Below, in pieces: positions 7,491 to 14,888 of a stretch of DNA of 32,879 nucleotides. The translations under genes and the position numbers were made by a program. Origin of the DNA: Thermodesulfobacteriota bacterium (GTDB lineage Bacteria > Desulfobacterota > Deferrisomatia > Deferrisomatales > JACRMM01); contig JBFLZB010000030.1 of assembly GCA_040756475.1 (NCBI GenBank), forward strand, positions 1-32,879. Direction: 5' to 3'. Numbering within the stretch: the stretch's first letter is position 1; each line of letters begins with the position of its first letter. The notes below the pieces were generated by a model. That model was not told the DNA's origin. It made no database searches and saw only the letters and a list, made by a program, of their open reading frames with translations.

Positions 7491-7655
7491 ATGACGCATG
7501 TGGTGACGCTGACGGAGCAGGGGGTCGGGGAGCTGCGCATGCTGCTGGCCGATCGAGACGGCGAGGCGGCGCTGCGCTTCCTCAAGGAGCGGGTGCTCAA
7601 ACCCCTGGAGGCGTCGGAGCGAAAGGCCTTGGACGTGAGCCAGGGACGGCCGTGA
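7491..7655 (+). CDS. Small hypothetical protein, 54 residues
   Basis: ATG three bases after the previous stop, running to a TGA at 7653-7655. The product (MTHVVTLTEQGVGELRMLLA at its start) is charged and helical, without signal peptide, cysteine or recognisable family. Third codon positions are almost all G or C, as in the neighbouring genes, supporting coding. It sits tightly between thioredoxin-fold genes, so it is probably co-transcribed with them. A weak reading is that it is another remnant. Confidence 0.5.
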   Translation: MTHVVTLTEQGVGELRMLLADRDGEAALRFLKERVLKPLEASERKALDVSQGRP

Positions 7656-7669
7656 GAGGAGCGAGGAAG

Positions 7670-8056
7670 ATGGTGATCCGGCGGGTGCGCTTGCTCGCAG
7701 CGGCGGTGGTCCTTGCAGCGGCCGGAACGGCGGCCGCCTCGGCTCAGGGTCCCCTGGGAGAGGAAGCCCGCGCCGCGGGCAAGCCCCTGATCGTGGACTT
7801 CGGGATGACCCGGTGCCTCCAGTGCATCGAGCAGTCCAAGACCATGGACGAGCTCGAGGGGGTCATCGGCGACCGGGTGCTGCTCAAGTTCGTCCACGTG
7901 GGCAAGGAAGAGGAGCTGGCAGAGGTCTACAAGGTGCTCCTCATCCCCACCCTGGTGTACTTCGACGCCCAGGGCAGAGAGGTCTTCCGCAACGTGGGCC
8001 AGATGAAGAAGGAACCCATGCTCGCCAAAGCCCGGCAGCTCGGTCTCATCGAATGA
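7670..8056 (+). CDS. Periplasmic thioredoxin family protein (CLQC)
   Basis: 128 residues. Signal peptide MVIRRVRLLAAAVVLAAAG with a likely cleavage after AAASAQ. The mature part has LIVDFGMTRCLQCIEQSKTM (redox motif CLQC, ~47-50) and VLLIPTLVYFDAQGREVFRN with the cis-proline. The ATG at 7670 has AGAGGAG seven bases upstream; a GTG at 7652 overlapping the previous stop would add six residues and cannot be excluded. Family members are reduced by CcdA/DsbD-type membrane proteins such as the one at 9280. Confidence 0.87.
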   Translation: MVIRRVRLLAAAVVLAAAGTAAASAQGPLGEEARAAGKPLIVDFGMTRCLQCIEQSKTMDELEGVIGDRVLLKFVHVGKEEELAEVYKVLLIPTLVYFDAQGREVFRNVGQMKKEPMLAKARQLGLIE

Positions 8057-8090
8057 GGCGCCCCGGCTTCGGGAATCGAGGGTCCAGACC

Positions 8091-9278
8091 ATGAAGGAAC
8101 GGGACAAGCTCCTCCTGATCGTGGGCGTCTTCCTGGCCGCCTACTACGTGCCGGTAGAGCACGCCCGGGTCCAGTCGGCCATCCTCGAGTCCTTCTTCAT
8201 GCTCCAGGACTACGCCCGCGCCCACGTGCTCACGTGCCTGGTCCCGGCCTTCTTCATCGCCGGAGCGATCGCGGTCTTCGTGAGCCAGGGGGCGGTGCTC
8301 CAATATCTGGGCGCCAAGGCCAACCGCGTGCTCGCCTACTCCGTGGCGTCGGTCTCGGGCACGGTGCTCGCCGTGTGCTCGTGCACCGTGCTCCCCCTCT
8401 TTGCCGGCATCTACGGACGAGGCGCCGGCATCGGGCCGGCCACGGCGTTCCTCTACTCGGGGCCCGCCATCAACGTGCTCGCCATCGTGATGACCGCCAA
8501 GGTTCTGGGGCCCGAGCTGGGGATCGCCCGGGCGGTGGGGGCGGTAGCCTTCGCGGTAGCCGTGGGGCTCCTCATGGCCCTTACCTTTCGCCGCTCCGAG
8601 GCCGAGCGCCAGGCGGGGTTCGCGGAGATCCCCGAGGAGGAGCCGGCCCGGCCCCTGTGGAAGAACGCCGCCTACATGCTGGCCATGGTGGCGGTGCTGG
8701 TCTTCGGCGCCTGGGGCGAGCCCCGGGAGCCCGTGGGATGGGCCATGGCGGTCTTCGACGTCAAGTGGTACCTCTCGGGGGCCGGCCTCCTGGCCACGCT
8801 CGTCATGGTCTGGGCCTGGTTCTCCCGGGACGAGCGCTCCGAGTGGGTGGAGTCCACCTGGGGCTTCGCCAAACAGATCCTTCCGCTCCTCTTCGCGGGG
8901 GTGCTGGTCGCGGGCTTCCTCCTCGGCATGCCCGGGCGGGACGCCGGGCTCATCCCGAGCGCGTGGGTCGCGAAACTGGTGGGCGGCAACTCCCTGGGGG
9001 CGAACCTCTTTGCCTCCGTGGCCGGAGCGCTCATGTACTTCGCCACCCTGACCGAGGTGCCGATCCTCCAGGGTCTGCTGGGCAGCGGCATGGGCAGCGG
9101 CCCCGCGCTGGCGCTCCTGCTCGCGGGGCCGGCCCTCTCGCTCCCCAACATGCTGGTGATCCGCGTGGTGCTGGGGACGAAGAAGACCGCGGTCTTCGTG
9201 ACCTACGTAATCCTGCTCTCGACCGTCGCGGGCATGATCTTCGGAGCACTCTTTCCTCACCTGACCCTGAGAGGATGA
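8091..9278 (+). CDS. DUF318/ArsP-family permease
   Basis: 395 residues with about eight to ten hydrophobic membrane segments in two halves separated by a hydrophilic loop around residues 190-210. The signature VCSCTVLPLFAGIYGRGAG (Cys96 and Cys98) followed by SGPAINVLAI is that of the DUF318 (ArsP_1) permease family; the second half repeats the pattern with TLTEVPILQGLLGSGMGSGP and AGPALSLPNML. Characterised ArsP members export trivalent organoarsenicals, but many homologues of unknown substrate are clustered with small redox-active disulfide proteins, as here. The ArsR-type gene upstream supports a thiophilic metal or metalloid role; the exact substrate is inference. Confidence 0.9.
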   Translation: MKERDKLLLIVGVFLAAYYVPVEHARVQSAILESFFMLQDYARAHVLTCLVPAFFIAGAIAVFVSQGAVLQYLGAKANRVLAYSVASVSGTVLAVCSCTVLPLFAGIYGRGAGIGPATAFLYSGPAINVLAIVMTAKVLGPELGIARAVGAVAFAVAVGLLMALTFRRSEAERQAGFAEIPEEEPARPLWKNAAYMLAMVAVLVFGAWGEPREPVGWAMAVFDVKWYLSGAGLLATLVMVWAWFSRDERSEWVESTWGFAKQILPLLFAGVLVAGFLLGMPGRDAGLIPSAWVAKLVGGNSLGANLFASVAGALMYFATLTEVPILQGLLGSGMGSGPALALLLAGPALSLPNMLVIRVVLGTKKTAVFVTYVILLSTVAGMIFGALFPHLTLRG

Positions 9279-9279
9279 C

Positions 9280-9984
9280 ATGGGTGGCCTCGAAGCCTTC
9301 CTGGGAAATGCCCAGGCCTACATCCAGACCAATCCCTGGCTCGCCTTCGCCGCCGTCTTCGTGGGCGGTGCGCTGACGGCTTCCAATCCCTGCGTGCTGG
9401 CCATGATTCCCCTCGTGATCGGCTTCGTGGGGGGCTACGAGGGGATCTCGGGCTGGAGGAAGTCGTTTGGCTTCTCCCTGGTCTTCGTCTGCGGGCTGGC
9501 GGTGAGCTTTACCGCCATGGGGCTCATCGCCGTGATGGTGGGGCGCCTGTTCGGCGACGTGGGGAGCTTCTGGCCCTGGGTCATCGCGCTCGTGTGCCTG
9601 GCCATGGCCGCGCACCTGTGGGATCTCTGGACCTTCTCCGTGCCGGAGACTCTTGCACGGTACCGGCCCAAGCACGCCGGCGTGATCGGCGCCTTCACCC
9701 TGGGGCTCCTCTTCGGACTCGTCTCGGCCCCCTGCGCCGCGCCGATCCTCGTGGTGGTGCTCACCTACATCGCGTCGAAGGGCAACCTGGCCTACGGCCT
9801 GGCCCTTCTGTGGACGTACGCCGTGGGCCACTGCCTGCTCATCGTCGTCGCGGGCACGAGCATGGGGGTGGCCAAGAACCTGATCCAGTCCCGGGGCCTG
9901 GGCCGGGCGAATCTGGTGTTCAAGAGGGCGGCTGGCGTCCTCATCGCGTTCGTGGGCGTGTTCATCCTGTGGAACGGGGTGTGA
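9280..9984 (+). CDS. ccdA: CcdA/DsbD-type membrane thiol-disulfide electron carrier
   Basis: 234 residues with six predicted membrane helices. The two redox cysteines of the family are present: Cys38 in ASNPCVLAMIP and Cys152 in VSAPCAAPIL, each in its own pseudo-symmetric half. CcdA moves electrons from cytoplasmic thioredoxin to periplasmic thiol proteins. It starts two bases after the permease stop, so the two are co-translated. A near-identical arrangement (CcdA plus a small CxxC protein) recurs on the minus strand at 30012-30971. Whether it serves cytochrome c maturation or only its cluster neighbours is not shown; no cytochrome c synthesis genes are nearby. Confidence 0.92.
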   Translation: MGGLEAFLGNAQAYIQTNPWLAFAAVFVGGALTASNPCVLAMIPLVIGFVGGYEGISGWRKSFGFSLVFVCGLAVSFTAMGLIAVMVGRLFGDVGSFWPWVIALVCLAMAAHLWDLWTFSVPETLARYRPKHAGVIGAFTLGLLFGLVSAPCAAPILVVVLTYIASKGNLAYGLALLWTYAVGHCLLIVVAGTSMGVAKNLIQSRGLGRANLVFKRAAGVLIAFVGVFILWNGV

Positions 9985-10036
9985 CGGCCGCTCCCAACTG
10001 CCAACAGCCAACAGCAAACACCGGAGGTGTCACGCC

Positions 10037-10267
10037 ATGAAGATCGAAGTGCTCGGAACCGGCTGCATGAAGTGCAACAAGCTCTATGAGGCGGCCAAGG
10101 AGGCCGTGGCCAAGAGCGGCGCGAAGGCCGAGGTGAGCAAGGTCGAGGACCTGGGAGAGATCATGAAGCGGGGGGTGATGGTCACACCCGCGCTTGCCGT
10201 GGACGGGCAGATCAAGTCCGCGGGCAAGGTGCTCAAGCCCGACGACATCGCGAAGTTCCTGGGGTGA
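10037..10267 (+). CDS. Small thioredoxin family protein, redox-active disulfide protein 2 type (CMKC)
   Basis: 76 residues, cytoplasmic (no signal peptide). It begins MKIEVLGTGCMKCNKLYEAA, with redox motif CMKC at residues 10-13, and has MVTPALAVDGQIKSAGKVL with the cis-proline. This is the glutaredoxin-sized, archaeal/bacterial small thioredoxin family often found next to DUF318 permeases. It probably feeds or accepts electrons from the CcdA-type protein encoded just upstream. The 50-base gap contains a short CCAACAG-type repeat. Confidence 0.92.
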   Translation: MKIEVLGTGCMKCNKLYEAAKEAVAKSGAKAEVSKVEDLGEIMKRGVMVTPALAVDGQIKSAGKVLKPDDIAKFLG

Positions 10268-10275
10268 GCGGGGGC

Positions 10276-10647
10276 TCACTTGGCGATGAAGCGCACCCCG
10301 GGCAGCCCTTCGAGGTCGGAGTCAGAGGTGGCGAGCTCGGCTCGGTACCGTACCGCGGTTGCGTACACGATGGCGTCGGCCATGGCGAGGCGCTGCTTCA
10401 TCGAGAGGTCGGCGGCTTCGAGCGCCAGAGGAGCGTCCAGCGGTGCGATGTGGGCTTGCTGCATGAACCCGGAGCAACGCAGGGCCGTCTCCTCCCCCGC
10501 GGTCCTCACGAGGATCTTGTACACCTCGTAGAGCACCACCGTGGGTACGAGCAGCTCCTCCGGACGGGCCAGAAGACTCGCGTAGGTGCCGGCGGCGGGA
10601 CCGTCGGTGAAGACCTCGAGCCAACCGCACGAGTCCACGAGGATCAC
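10276..10647 (-). CDS. PIN-domain ribonuclease toxin (VapC family)
   Basis: 123 residues. Start GTG overlaps the antitoxin stop as GTGA. PIN acidic residues are visible: Asp in VILVDSCGW (~5), Glu in VLYEVYK (~45), Asp in MADAIVYATAV (~92) and Asp in ATSDSDLEGLPGV (~112). These coordinate the metal for RNA cleavage in VapC toxins. The final block ATSDSDLEGLPGVRF is typical of the family. It is translationally coupled to the AbrB-type antitoxin upstream and converges with the CxxC gene at 10037-10267. Confidence 0.9.
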   Translation of the reverse strand: MILVDSCGWLEVFTDGPAAGTYASLLARPEELLVPTVVLYEVYKILVRTAGEETALRCSGFMQQAHIAPLDAPLALEAADLSMKQRLAMADAIVYATAVRYRAELATSDSDLEGLPGVRFIAK

Positions 10648-10853
10648 GGGAGGCGCTCGGTCTTCTCGCGGTAGCCGCGGAGGTCGATCCCTCTCGCGAT
10701 GCCGCGCAGATCCTCCAGGGAGGGTACGGGTACCAGATAGACGATGCCCCCTTTCTCGAAGACCTGGAGCTTCTGCTGGGGGCGCAGCCCGGCCGCCTCC
10801 CGGACCGGCCGCGGAATGACCACCTGGTATTTGGAGGATACCGTCGTCTCCAT
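10644..10853 (-). CDS. AbrB/SpoVT-type antitoxin (VapB)
   Basis: 69 residues. The N-terminal swapped-hairpin DNA-binding domain is clear: METTVSSKYQVVIPRPVREA, then GLRPQQKLQVFEKGGIVYLV. The C-terminal tail (residues ~45-69) would bind and inhibit the PIN toxin encoded next. AAGGAGA precedes the ATG. Such pairs repress their own promoter; a short inverted repeat lies just upstream at 10880-10898. Its 5' side faces the truncated cysteine desulfurase. Confidence 0.9.
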   Translation of the reverse strand: METTVSSKYQVVIPRPVREAAGLRPQQKLQVFEKGGIVYLVPVPSLEDLRGIARGIDLRGYREKTERLP

Positions 10854-10879
10854 GAGGGGTCTCCTTACGGTTCCACTGA

Positions 10880-10898
10880 TTTCGTATCGTTAGCGAAA
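10880..10898 (-). promoter_or_regulatory. Possible VapB operator
   Basis: Five-bp inverted arms TTTCG/CGAAA around a nine-base centre, 27 bases upstream of the antitoxin ATG in an AT-richer segment. TTTACA lies just upstream as a possible -35. The arms are short, so this is only a candidate autoregulatory site. Confidence 0.3.
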
Positions 10899-10949
10899 CT
10901 GTAAAACGGCACTGCGTGGGGGTCAAGCCAAAGGGAGCCGGGCCGGACC

Positions 10950-11813
10950 CGGCGCCACCTGGTGACCACCATGGCCGAGCACAAGGCCGTGCTGCGCTCC
11001 TGCGCGCGCCTGGAGGCCGAGGGCGTCGCGGTCACTTATCTGCCCGTGGACGGCGCGGGGCGGGTCGATCCCGAGGACGTGGGCCAGGCACTGCGGCCCG
11101 ACACGGCGCTGGTCTCGGTGCTGCTGGCCAACAACGAGGTGGGTACGGTGAACCCGGTGGCCGAGATCGCGGCCCGTTGCCGCGAGGCGGGGGTCCCCGT
11201 CCACATCGACGCCGTGCAGGGGTGCGGTAAGATCCTAGTGGACGTGGAGGCCCTGGGAGTGGACCTCCTGAGCCTCTCGGGCCACAAGCTCTATGGCCCC
11301 CGCGGGATCGGGGCGCTCTGGGTGCGGCCCGGAACCCTGCTCCAGCCCCTCCTGGTCGGGGGCACCCAGGAGCGGGGGCTGCGGGCCGGCACCGAGCCCG
11401 TGCCTCTGGCCCACGCCCTGGGGGTTGCCGCCGAGCTGGCCTCGTCTCGGGTGGAGGCCGACGGCGCACGAATCCGGGCGCTGCGGGACCGCCTCTGGGA
11501 GGGGCTTCGCGAGGCGGTCCCGGGCGTCCGGGCCCACGGCGACCGGGAGGGCGGGCTCCCGAACACCTTGAACGTGTCGATTCCGGGGCGCGAGGCCGAA
11601 GCCCTGGTGCTGGCGCTGGACGACGCCGGCATCGCCGTGGGCACGGGTTCGGCCTGCACCACCGGCGACACCCGCCCCTCCCACGTGCTCCTCGCCATGG
11701 GTGTGCCCCCGGCCGAGGCCCGGGCGTCGATCCGCTTCAGCCTGGGGCAGGAGAATACCTCTGGAGACGTGGACACCGTCATGGAAGCGATGGCGAGGAT
11801 CGCCCCCGCGTAG
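10950..11813 (+). pseudogene. Cysteine desulfurase (NifS/IscS family), 5' truncated
   Basis: The conserved part starts at about 10950 with RRHLVTTMAEHKAVLRSC and runs to a normal C-terminus. Present: the PLP-stacking His of AEHKAV, HIDAVQGCGK, the PLP lysine in LLSLSGHKLYGPRGIG and the active-site cysteine in GTGSACTTGDTRPSHVLLA. The first ~95 residues of the family, including the N-terminal ATT region and the TSGGTE phosphate-binding loop, are missing; the frame upstream runs without homology to a stop at 10902. A GTG at 10962 could start a 283-residue product, but without the phosphate-binding loop activity is unlikely. The missing 5' end is replaced by the vapBC module. Confidence 0.85.
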
Positions 11814-11831
11814 GGCGGGGCTTGCCCCGCC
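11814..11831. terminator. GC-rich hairpin after the cysteine desulfurase
   Basis: Perfect 8-bp stem GGCGGGGC/GCCCCGCC around TT, directly after the TAG stop. There is no T-run, so it may be a terminator hairpin or a REP-like palindrome. Confidence 0.45.
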
Positions 11832-11845
11832 GTCTGGAGGGTCCT

Positions 11846-11934
11846 ATGCCGCTGGTCCACCGCTACGAGATCGTGAAGGTCTTGCCCTGGAGGAGGCGGG
11901 CTACGAGGTGCCGCCGGAGTTTCTGGCGGCGTGA
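11846..11934 (+). pseudogene. Possible frameshifted short ORF
   Basis: An ATG after GGAGGGTCCT opens MPLVHRYEIVKV; the plausible continuation LALEEAGYEVPPEFLAA followed by TGA lies in another frame, joined by a single-base shift near 11882. Together they would make a ~29-residue peptide. No family recognised; this could be chance. Confidence 0.2.
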
Positions 11935-11992
11935 GACATGGCGGGGGGAGTTGCGTGGCTCCGCCGCAGCGGGCGGAGAAGGGAGGCGACCC

Positions 11993-12217
11993 ATGCGCTT
12001 CTGGCAGTCCAAGATTTGTCGCGTATCGTCGGGGCTCGCCGTGCTCGGCATGTTCGTCCTGGTCTTCACCGCGCTGGTCTTCGGCTACACCGTGGGCCGG
12101 TGGGGCGCGGCAACCTGGGCGGCGGTGGTTCTCCTGGCCGTGTGTCTGCTGGCGTCGTGTTGTTTCGGCGGCGGCTCGGGGGGCGGGGGCGCCGGGGAGG
12201 GAAGCCCGCAGCCCTAG
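11993..12217 (+). CDS. Small membrane protein with glycine-rich tail
   Basis: 74 residues beginning MRFWQSKICRVSSGLAVLGM, with two hydrophobic segments (~13-34 and ~40-56) and a C-terminal stretch CCFGGGSGGGGAGEG. GGGAGG lies six bases before the ATG. No family recognised. It precedes the universal stress protein by 60 bases and may be co-transcribed with it. Confidence 0.6.
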   Translation: MRFWQSKICRVSSGLAVLGMFVLVFTALVFGYTVGRWGAATWAAVVLLAVCLLASCCFGGGSGGGGAGEGSPQP

Positions 12218-12277
12218 CCTGCCGCACCCCTTGCACCGAACCCCGCGGCCCGGGCTGCCGCCTCCCAGGAGCAAGCC

Positions 12278-13147
12278 ATGTTCCGGACGATCCTGCTGCC
12301 CTCCGACTTGTTCGGCGTCGCCCCCGGCTTTCCCCGCTGTTTGAGCGGCGCGGCGGCCATCGGCGTCGAGACGGCGCACCTGGTTCAGGCGATTCCGCCC
12401 GTGGCCTTTGGACGGGCCGCGAGCCTGCTCCGGGGCCTGGCCCAGCCGGGCCTCGCCGAGCAGCAGGCACAGCTCGAGGCCCTGGGGCTGCGGGTGGAGA
12501 TCCACACCCCTCAGGGGGAGCCGGTCTCGGTGATTCTCGACGTCGCCGAACGCGAGAATATCGGGATGATCGCGGTCTCGTCCTTTTCGGCGGGCCTCTT
12601 CGCGGAGGCATTGGTTCACCCCCTTGCCGACGCCCTCCTGCACCAGTCCGCGTTTCCCCTCCTCGGGCTGGGGTGCCGGGGCGACGCCCAGACCTGTCGC
12701 CCCCTGGATCAGGTTTTCGGCGGCCGGCTCCTCTTCGCCACGGACTTCTCCCGCTGTGCCGCCCACGCCCTCGAACGGGTCCGGGAGATCGTCGCCCGCA
12801 CCGGCGCCGAGGTGGTGGCGATGCACGTGCAGGAGAGGCGCCGCATCTTCCCCTACCTGGCCGACCGTCTGGAGGAGTTCGACCGCACCGACCGGGAGCG
12901 GCTGGAGAGCCTCGGTAGGGACCTGCGGAGAGCGGGCGCCCGGACCGTGCAGCAGGAGCTGGAACTCGGCCACGCCGGCCCCGCCATCTGCGAGGCCGCC
13001 CGGCGCCTGGCCGCCACCCTGGTCGTGGTGGGCACCCGGGGCCGGGGCTGGGGCGAAGAGCTCTTCGTGGGCAGCGTGGCACAGCACGTGGCCCGGAATG
13101 CGCCGTGCCCGGTGCTGCTCGTCCCCGGAAGAAGGGAGCCGGTCTGA
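12278..13147 (+). CDS. Tandem universal stress protein (UspA-type)
   Basis: 289 residues with two Usp-like halves. The first (residues ~1-135, MFRTILLPSDLFGVAPGFP) is divergent and lacks a clear ATP-binding loop. The second (~147-287) starts GGRLLFATDFSRCAAHALER and has the nucleotide-binding signature VVGTRGRGWGEELFVGSVAQ followed by NAPCPVLLVP, so it probably binds ATP. Tandem Usp proteins are cytoplasmic stress factors of variable role. AGGAG precedes the ATG. The gene is followed by an inverted repeat. Confidence 0.88.
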   Translation: MFRTILLPSDLFGVAPGFPRCLSGAAAIGVETAHLVQAIPPVAFGRAASLLRGLAQPGLAEQQAQLEALGLRVEIHTPQGEPVSVILDVAERENIGMIAVSSFSAGLFAEALVHPLADALLHQSAFPLLGLGCRGDAQTCRPLDQVFGGRLLFATDFSRCAAHALERVREIVARTGAEVVAMHVQERRRIFPYLADRLEEFDRTDRERLESLGRDLRRAGARTVQQELELGHAGPAICEAARRLAATLVVVGTRGRGWGEELFVGSVAQHVARNAPCPVLLVPGRREPV

Positions 13148-13189
13148 AACGCGCTCCGGTCCGGCGGAGCGGCACTCGGGCCGCGTTTC
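13146..13189 (+). terminator. Nested inverted repeats after the Usp gene
   Basis: Inner stem GCTCCG (13153-13158)/CGGAGC (13165-13170) with a six-base loop, and outer arms GAAACGCG (13146-13153)/CGCGTTTC (13182-13189), starting at the stop codon. No T-run follows, so termination is only probable. Confidence 0.4.
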
Positions 13190-13373
13190 GCATGGGCGGA
13201 TCGTGCTCGGGGACTTCGAATCGTTTCTCGCTGCTGTCGTTTTCGCTTACACTGCCTTCCTTGGGGAGGCGGCCGCCTGCGCGGGGGGATGCGCAGCGGT
13301 CCGGCCGCCCGCGGGTTTTGTGCTGCGCCGGGTCGTTCCCTGCGGCGCCTGTGATCTCGCGAGGAGACGCGTG

Positions 13374-14000
13374 ATGATCCGACGAGTGTTTTGCGCCCTC
13401 CTGAGCTCCACCGTCGTGTGCCTCGCCGCGGTGGCGTGGGCGACCTCCGTGCCCCTGTCCCTCGACGGCTTGCCGGGTCTGCTTCCCGCGGACGAGTGCG
13501 GAGAGGGGGCCGAGCCGTGCCCGTCGCCCGACGCTTCGGCTGCAGGCGCGGAGAAGCTCCTGTCTGCCGGTGCGAAGGCCCCAGCTTTCGAGCTTTCGGA
13601 CCCGGAGGGGAATCCGGTCTCGTTTCGGGGGGAGAAGAGCGGAGAGCCGGCGCTCCTCGTCTTCTGGTCGCTCTTCTGCCCGCCCTGTCGGGAGGAGATG
13701 CCGTATTTCGCAGACCTGGCGGTTCGGTATCCCCCGCCGGGTCTGCGCGTGATCGCCGTCAACCTGGACGGCGACTCCCTGGCCCGGGCGGTGTCCCAAT
13801 ACGCGAGGCTGCAGGACCTTCCGTTCCCCGTGGCAATGGACGAGAAGCGAAACGGAAGATTCGCTGCCGCCGGAGCCTACGGGGTCAGCGGCACCCCCGC
13901 CCTGGTGCTCATCGGCGCGGACGGCAGGGTGGTATGGAGCCACGAGGGCAGGGTGGACCCCCTGGAGTTGGAGTCCGCCGTTACCGAGGGGTTGAGGTAG
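13374..14000 (+). CDS. Secreted TlpA-like thioredoxin (CPPC)
   Basis: 208 residues. Signal peptide MIRRVFCALLSSTVVCLAAV with cleavage near AWA. After a ~45-residue linker comes the domain: APAFELSDPEGNPVSFRG, LLVFWSLFCPPCREEMPYF (redox motif CPPC, ~103-106) and GVSGTPALVLIGADGRVVW with the cis-proline. This is the AhpC/TSA-Redoxin/TlpA group used as periplasmic thiol reductants. GAGGAG lies seven bases before the ATG; GTG at 13371 would add one residue. It stands alone between Usp and the lipid A operon. Confidence 0.9.
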   Translation: MIRRVFCALLSSTVVCLAAVAWATSVPLSLDGLPGLLPADECGEGAEPCPSPDASAAGAEKLLSAGAKAPAFELSDPEGNPVSFRGEKSGEPALLVFWSLFCPPCREEMPYFADLAVRYPPPGLRVIAVNLDGDSLARAVSQYARLQDLPFPVAMDEKRNGRFAAAGAYGVSGTPALVLIGADGRVVWSHEGRVDPLELESAVTEGLR

Positions 14001-14064
14001 AACGAGGAGCCGTCCCTCTCGGACCGCGGGCGAGCCGCTGGGAAGGGGGCGGCTCCCTGCCCCG

Positions 14065-14100
14065 ATCTTCACGAAATCTTCACGTCGTCCTCCCTAGGAT
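14065..14100 (+). promoter_or_regulatory. Response-regulator box and -10 element of the lipid A modification operon
   Basis: Direct repeat ATCTTCACG at 14065-14073 and 14076-14084, start-to-start 11 bp (one helical turn). The second copy ends 10 bases before TAGGAT at 14095-14100. This is the geometry of class II promoters activated by OmpR/PhoB/PmrA-type regulators, where the tandem box replaces the -35. The operon downstream encodes such a regulator. Confidence 0.6.
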
Positions 14101-14165
14101 GCCGCTCCGTCCGCATCCTCCCGACGCCTGAACGGCCTCGGGAGCCCGCGCGGCACGGAGGATTC

Positions 14166-14888
14166 GTGAACGGCCTTTCCATCGTCCTTCCCGCCTACAA
14201 CGAAGAGGGCAACATTGCTCTCCTGGCCGCCGAGTTGGCGGCCGTGGTCCGCCAGATTGCCCCCCGGTGGACCGTCGAGTGCCTGTTCGTGGACGACGGC
14301 TCGACCGACGGCACCCGAGCCGAGATCCTGGCCGCCCGCACCCGCCACCCCGAGCTCGGCATCCGGGTGATCGCGCTGGATCGCAACCGGGGTCTCACCG
14401 CGGCCATGGACGCGGGGTTCCGCGCTGCCCGCCGCGACGTCGTCGCCACCCTGGACACCGACCTCCAGAACGACCCCGCCGACCTGCCCCGTCTGCTCGC
14501 CCACCTGGACAAGGCCGACGTGGTGATCGGAGTGCGGGTGAACCGGCGCGACGGCTTCGTCAAGCGCGCCAGCTCGAAGATCGCCAACGCCATCCGCAAC
14601 CGGGCTACCGGCGAAGACATCATCGACACCGGCTGCTCCCTCAAGGTGTACCGGAAGGAGTACCTCGACCGGGTCAAACTCTTCACGGGGCTCCATCGCT
14701 TCTTGCCCACGCTCTTGAAACTCGAGGGCGCCCGGGTGGTGCAGGTGCCGGTGCACCACCGGCCCCGGATCCACGGCCGAGCCAAATACCACCTCTGGAA
14801 CCGGCTGGTGGGCCCGCTGCTCGACTTGTTTGCGGTGCACTGGATGCAAACGCGCCACCTGGGCTACCGCTGGGAGGAGCTCCGATGA
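14166..14888 (+). CDS. Family 2 glycosyltransferase, dolichol/undecaprenyl-phosphate sugar transferase type
   Basis: 240 residues. GT-A motifs: LSIVLPAYNEEGNIALLAAE at the N-terminus, CLFVDDGSTDGTRAEI, ALDRNRGLTAAMDAGFRAA, and TLDTDLQNDPADLPRL with the metal-binding DxD-like site. The end (HHRPRIHGRAKYHLWNRLVG) is typical of DPM1/ArnC-like enzymes, but there are no C-terminal membrane helices. It probably charges a polyprenyl phosphate with a sugar at the inner face of the membrane. Start GTG with GGAGG just upstream; first gene of a five-gene operon. Confidence 0.92.
   Translation: MNGLSIVLPAYNEEGNIALLAAELAAVVRQIAPRWTVECLFVDDGSTDGTRAEILAARTRHPELGIRVIALDRNRGLTAAMDAGFRAARRDVVATLDTDLQNDPADLPRLLAHLDKADVVIGVRVNRRDGFVKRASSKIANAIRNRATGEDIIDTGCSLKVYRKEYLDRVKLFTGLHRFLPTLLKLEGARVVQVPVHHRPRIHGRAKYHLWNRLVGPLLDLFAVHWMQTRHLGYRWEELR

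Noticed and set aside
8046-9281. 411-codon minus-strand frame
   Set aside because: Antisense to the DUF318 permease; Gly/Arg/His-rich with no membrane segments or motifs.
10037-10267. Selenocysteine in the other thioredoxin-fold genes of the window
   Set aside because: All visible CxxC motifs use Cys codons, and their UGA stops are not followed by in-frame homology.
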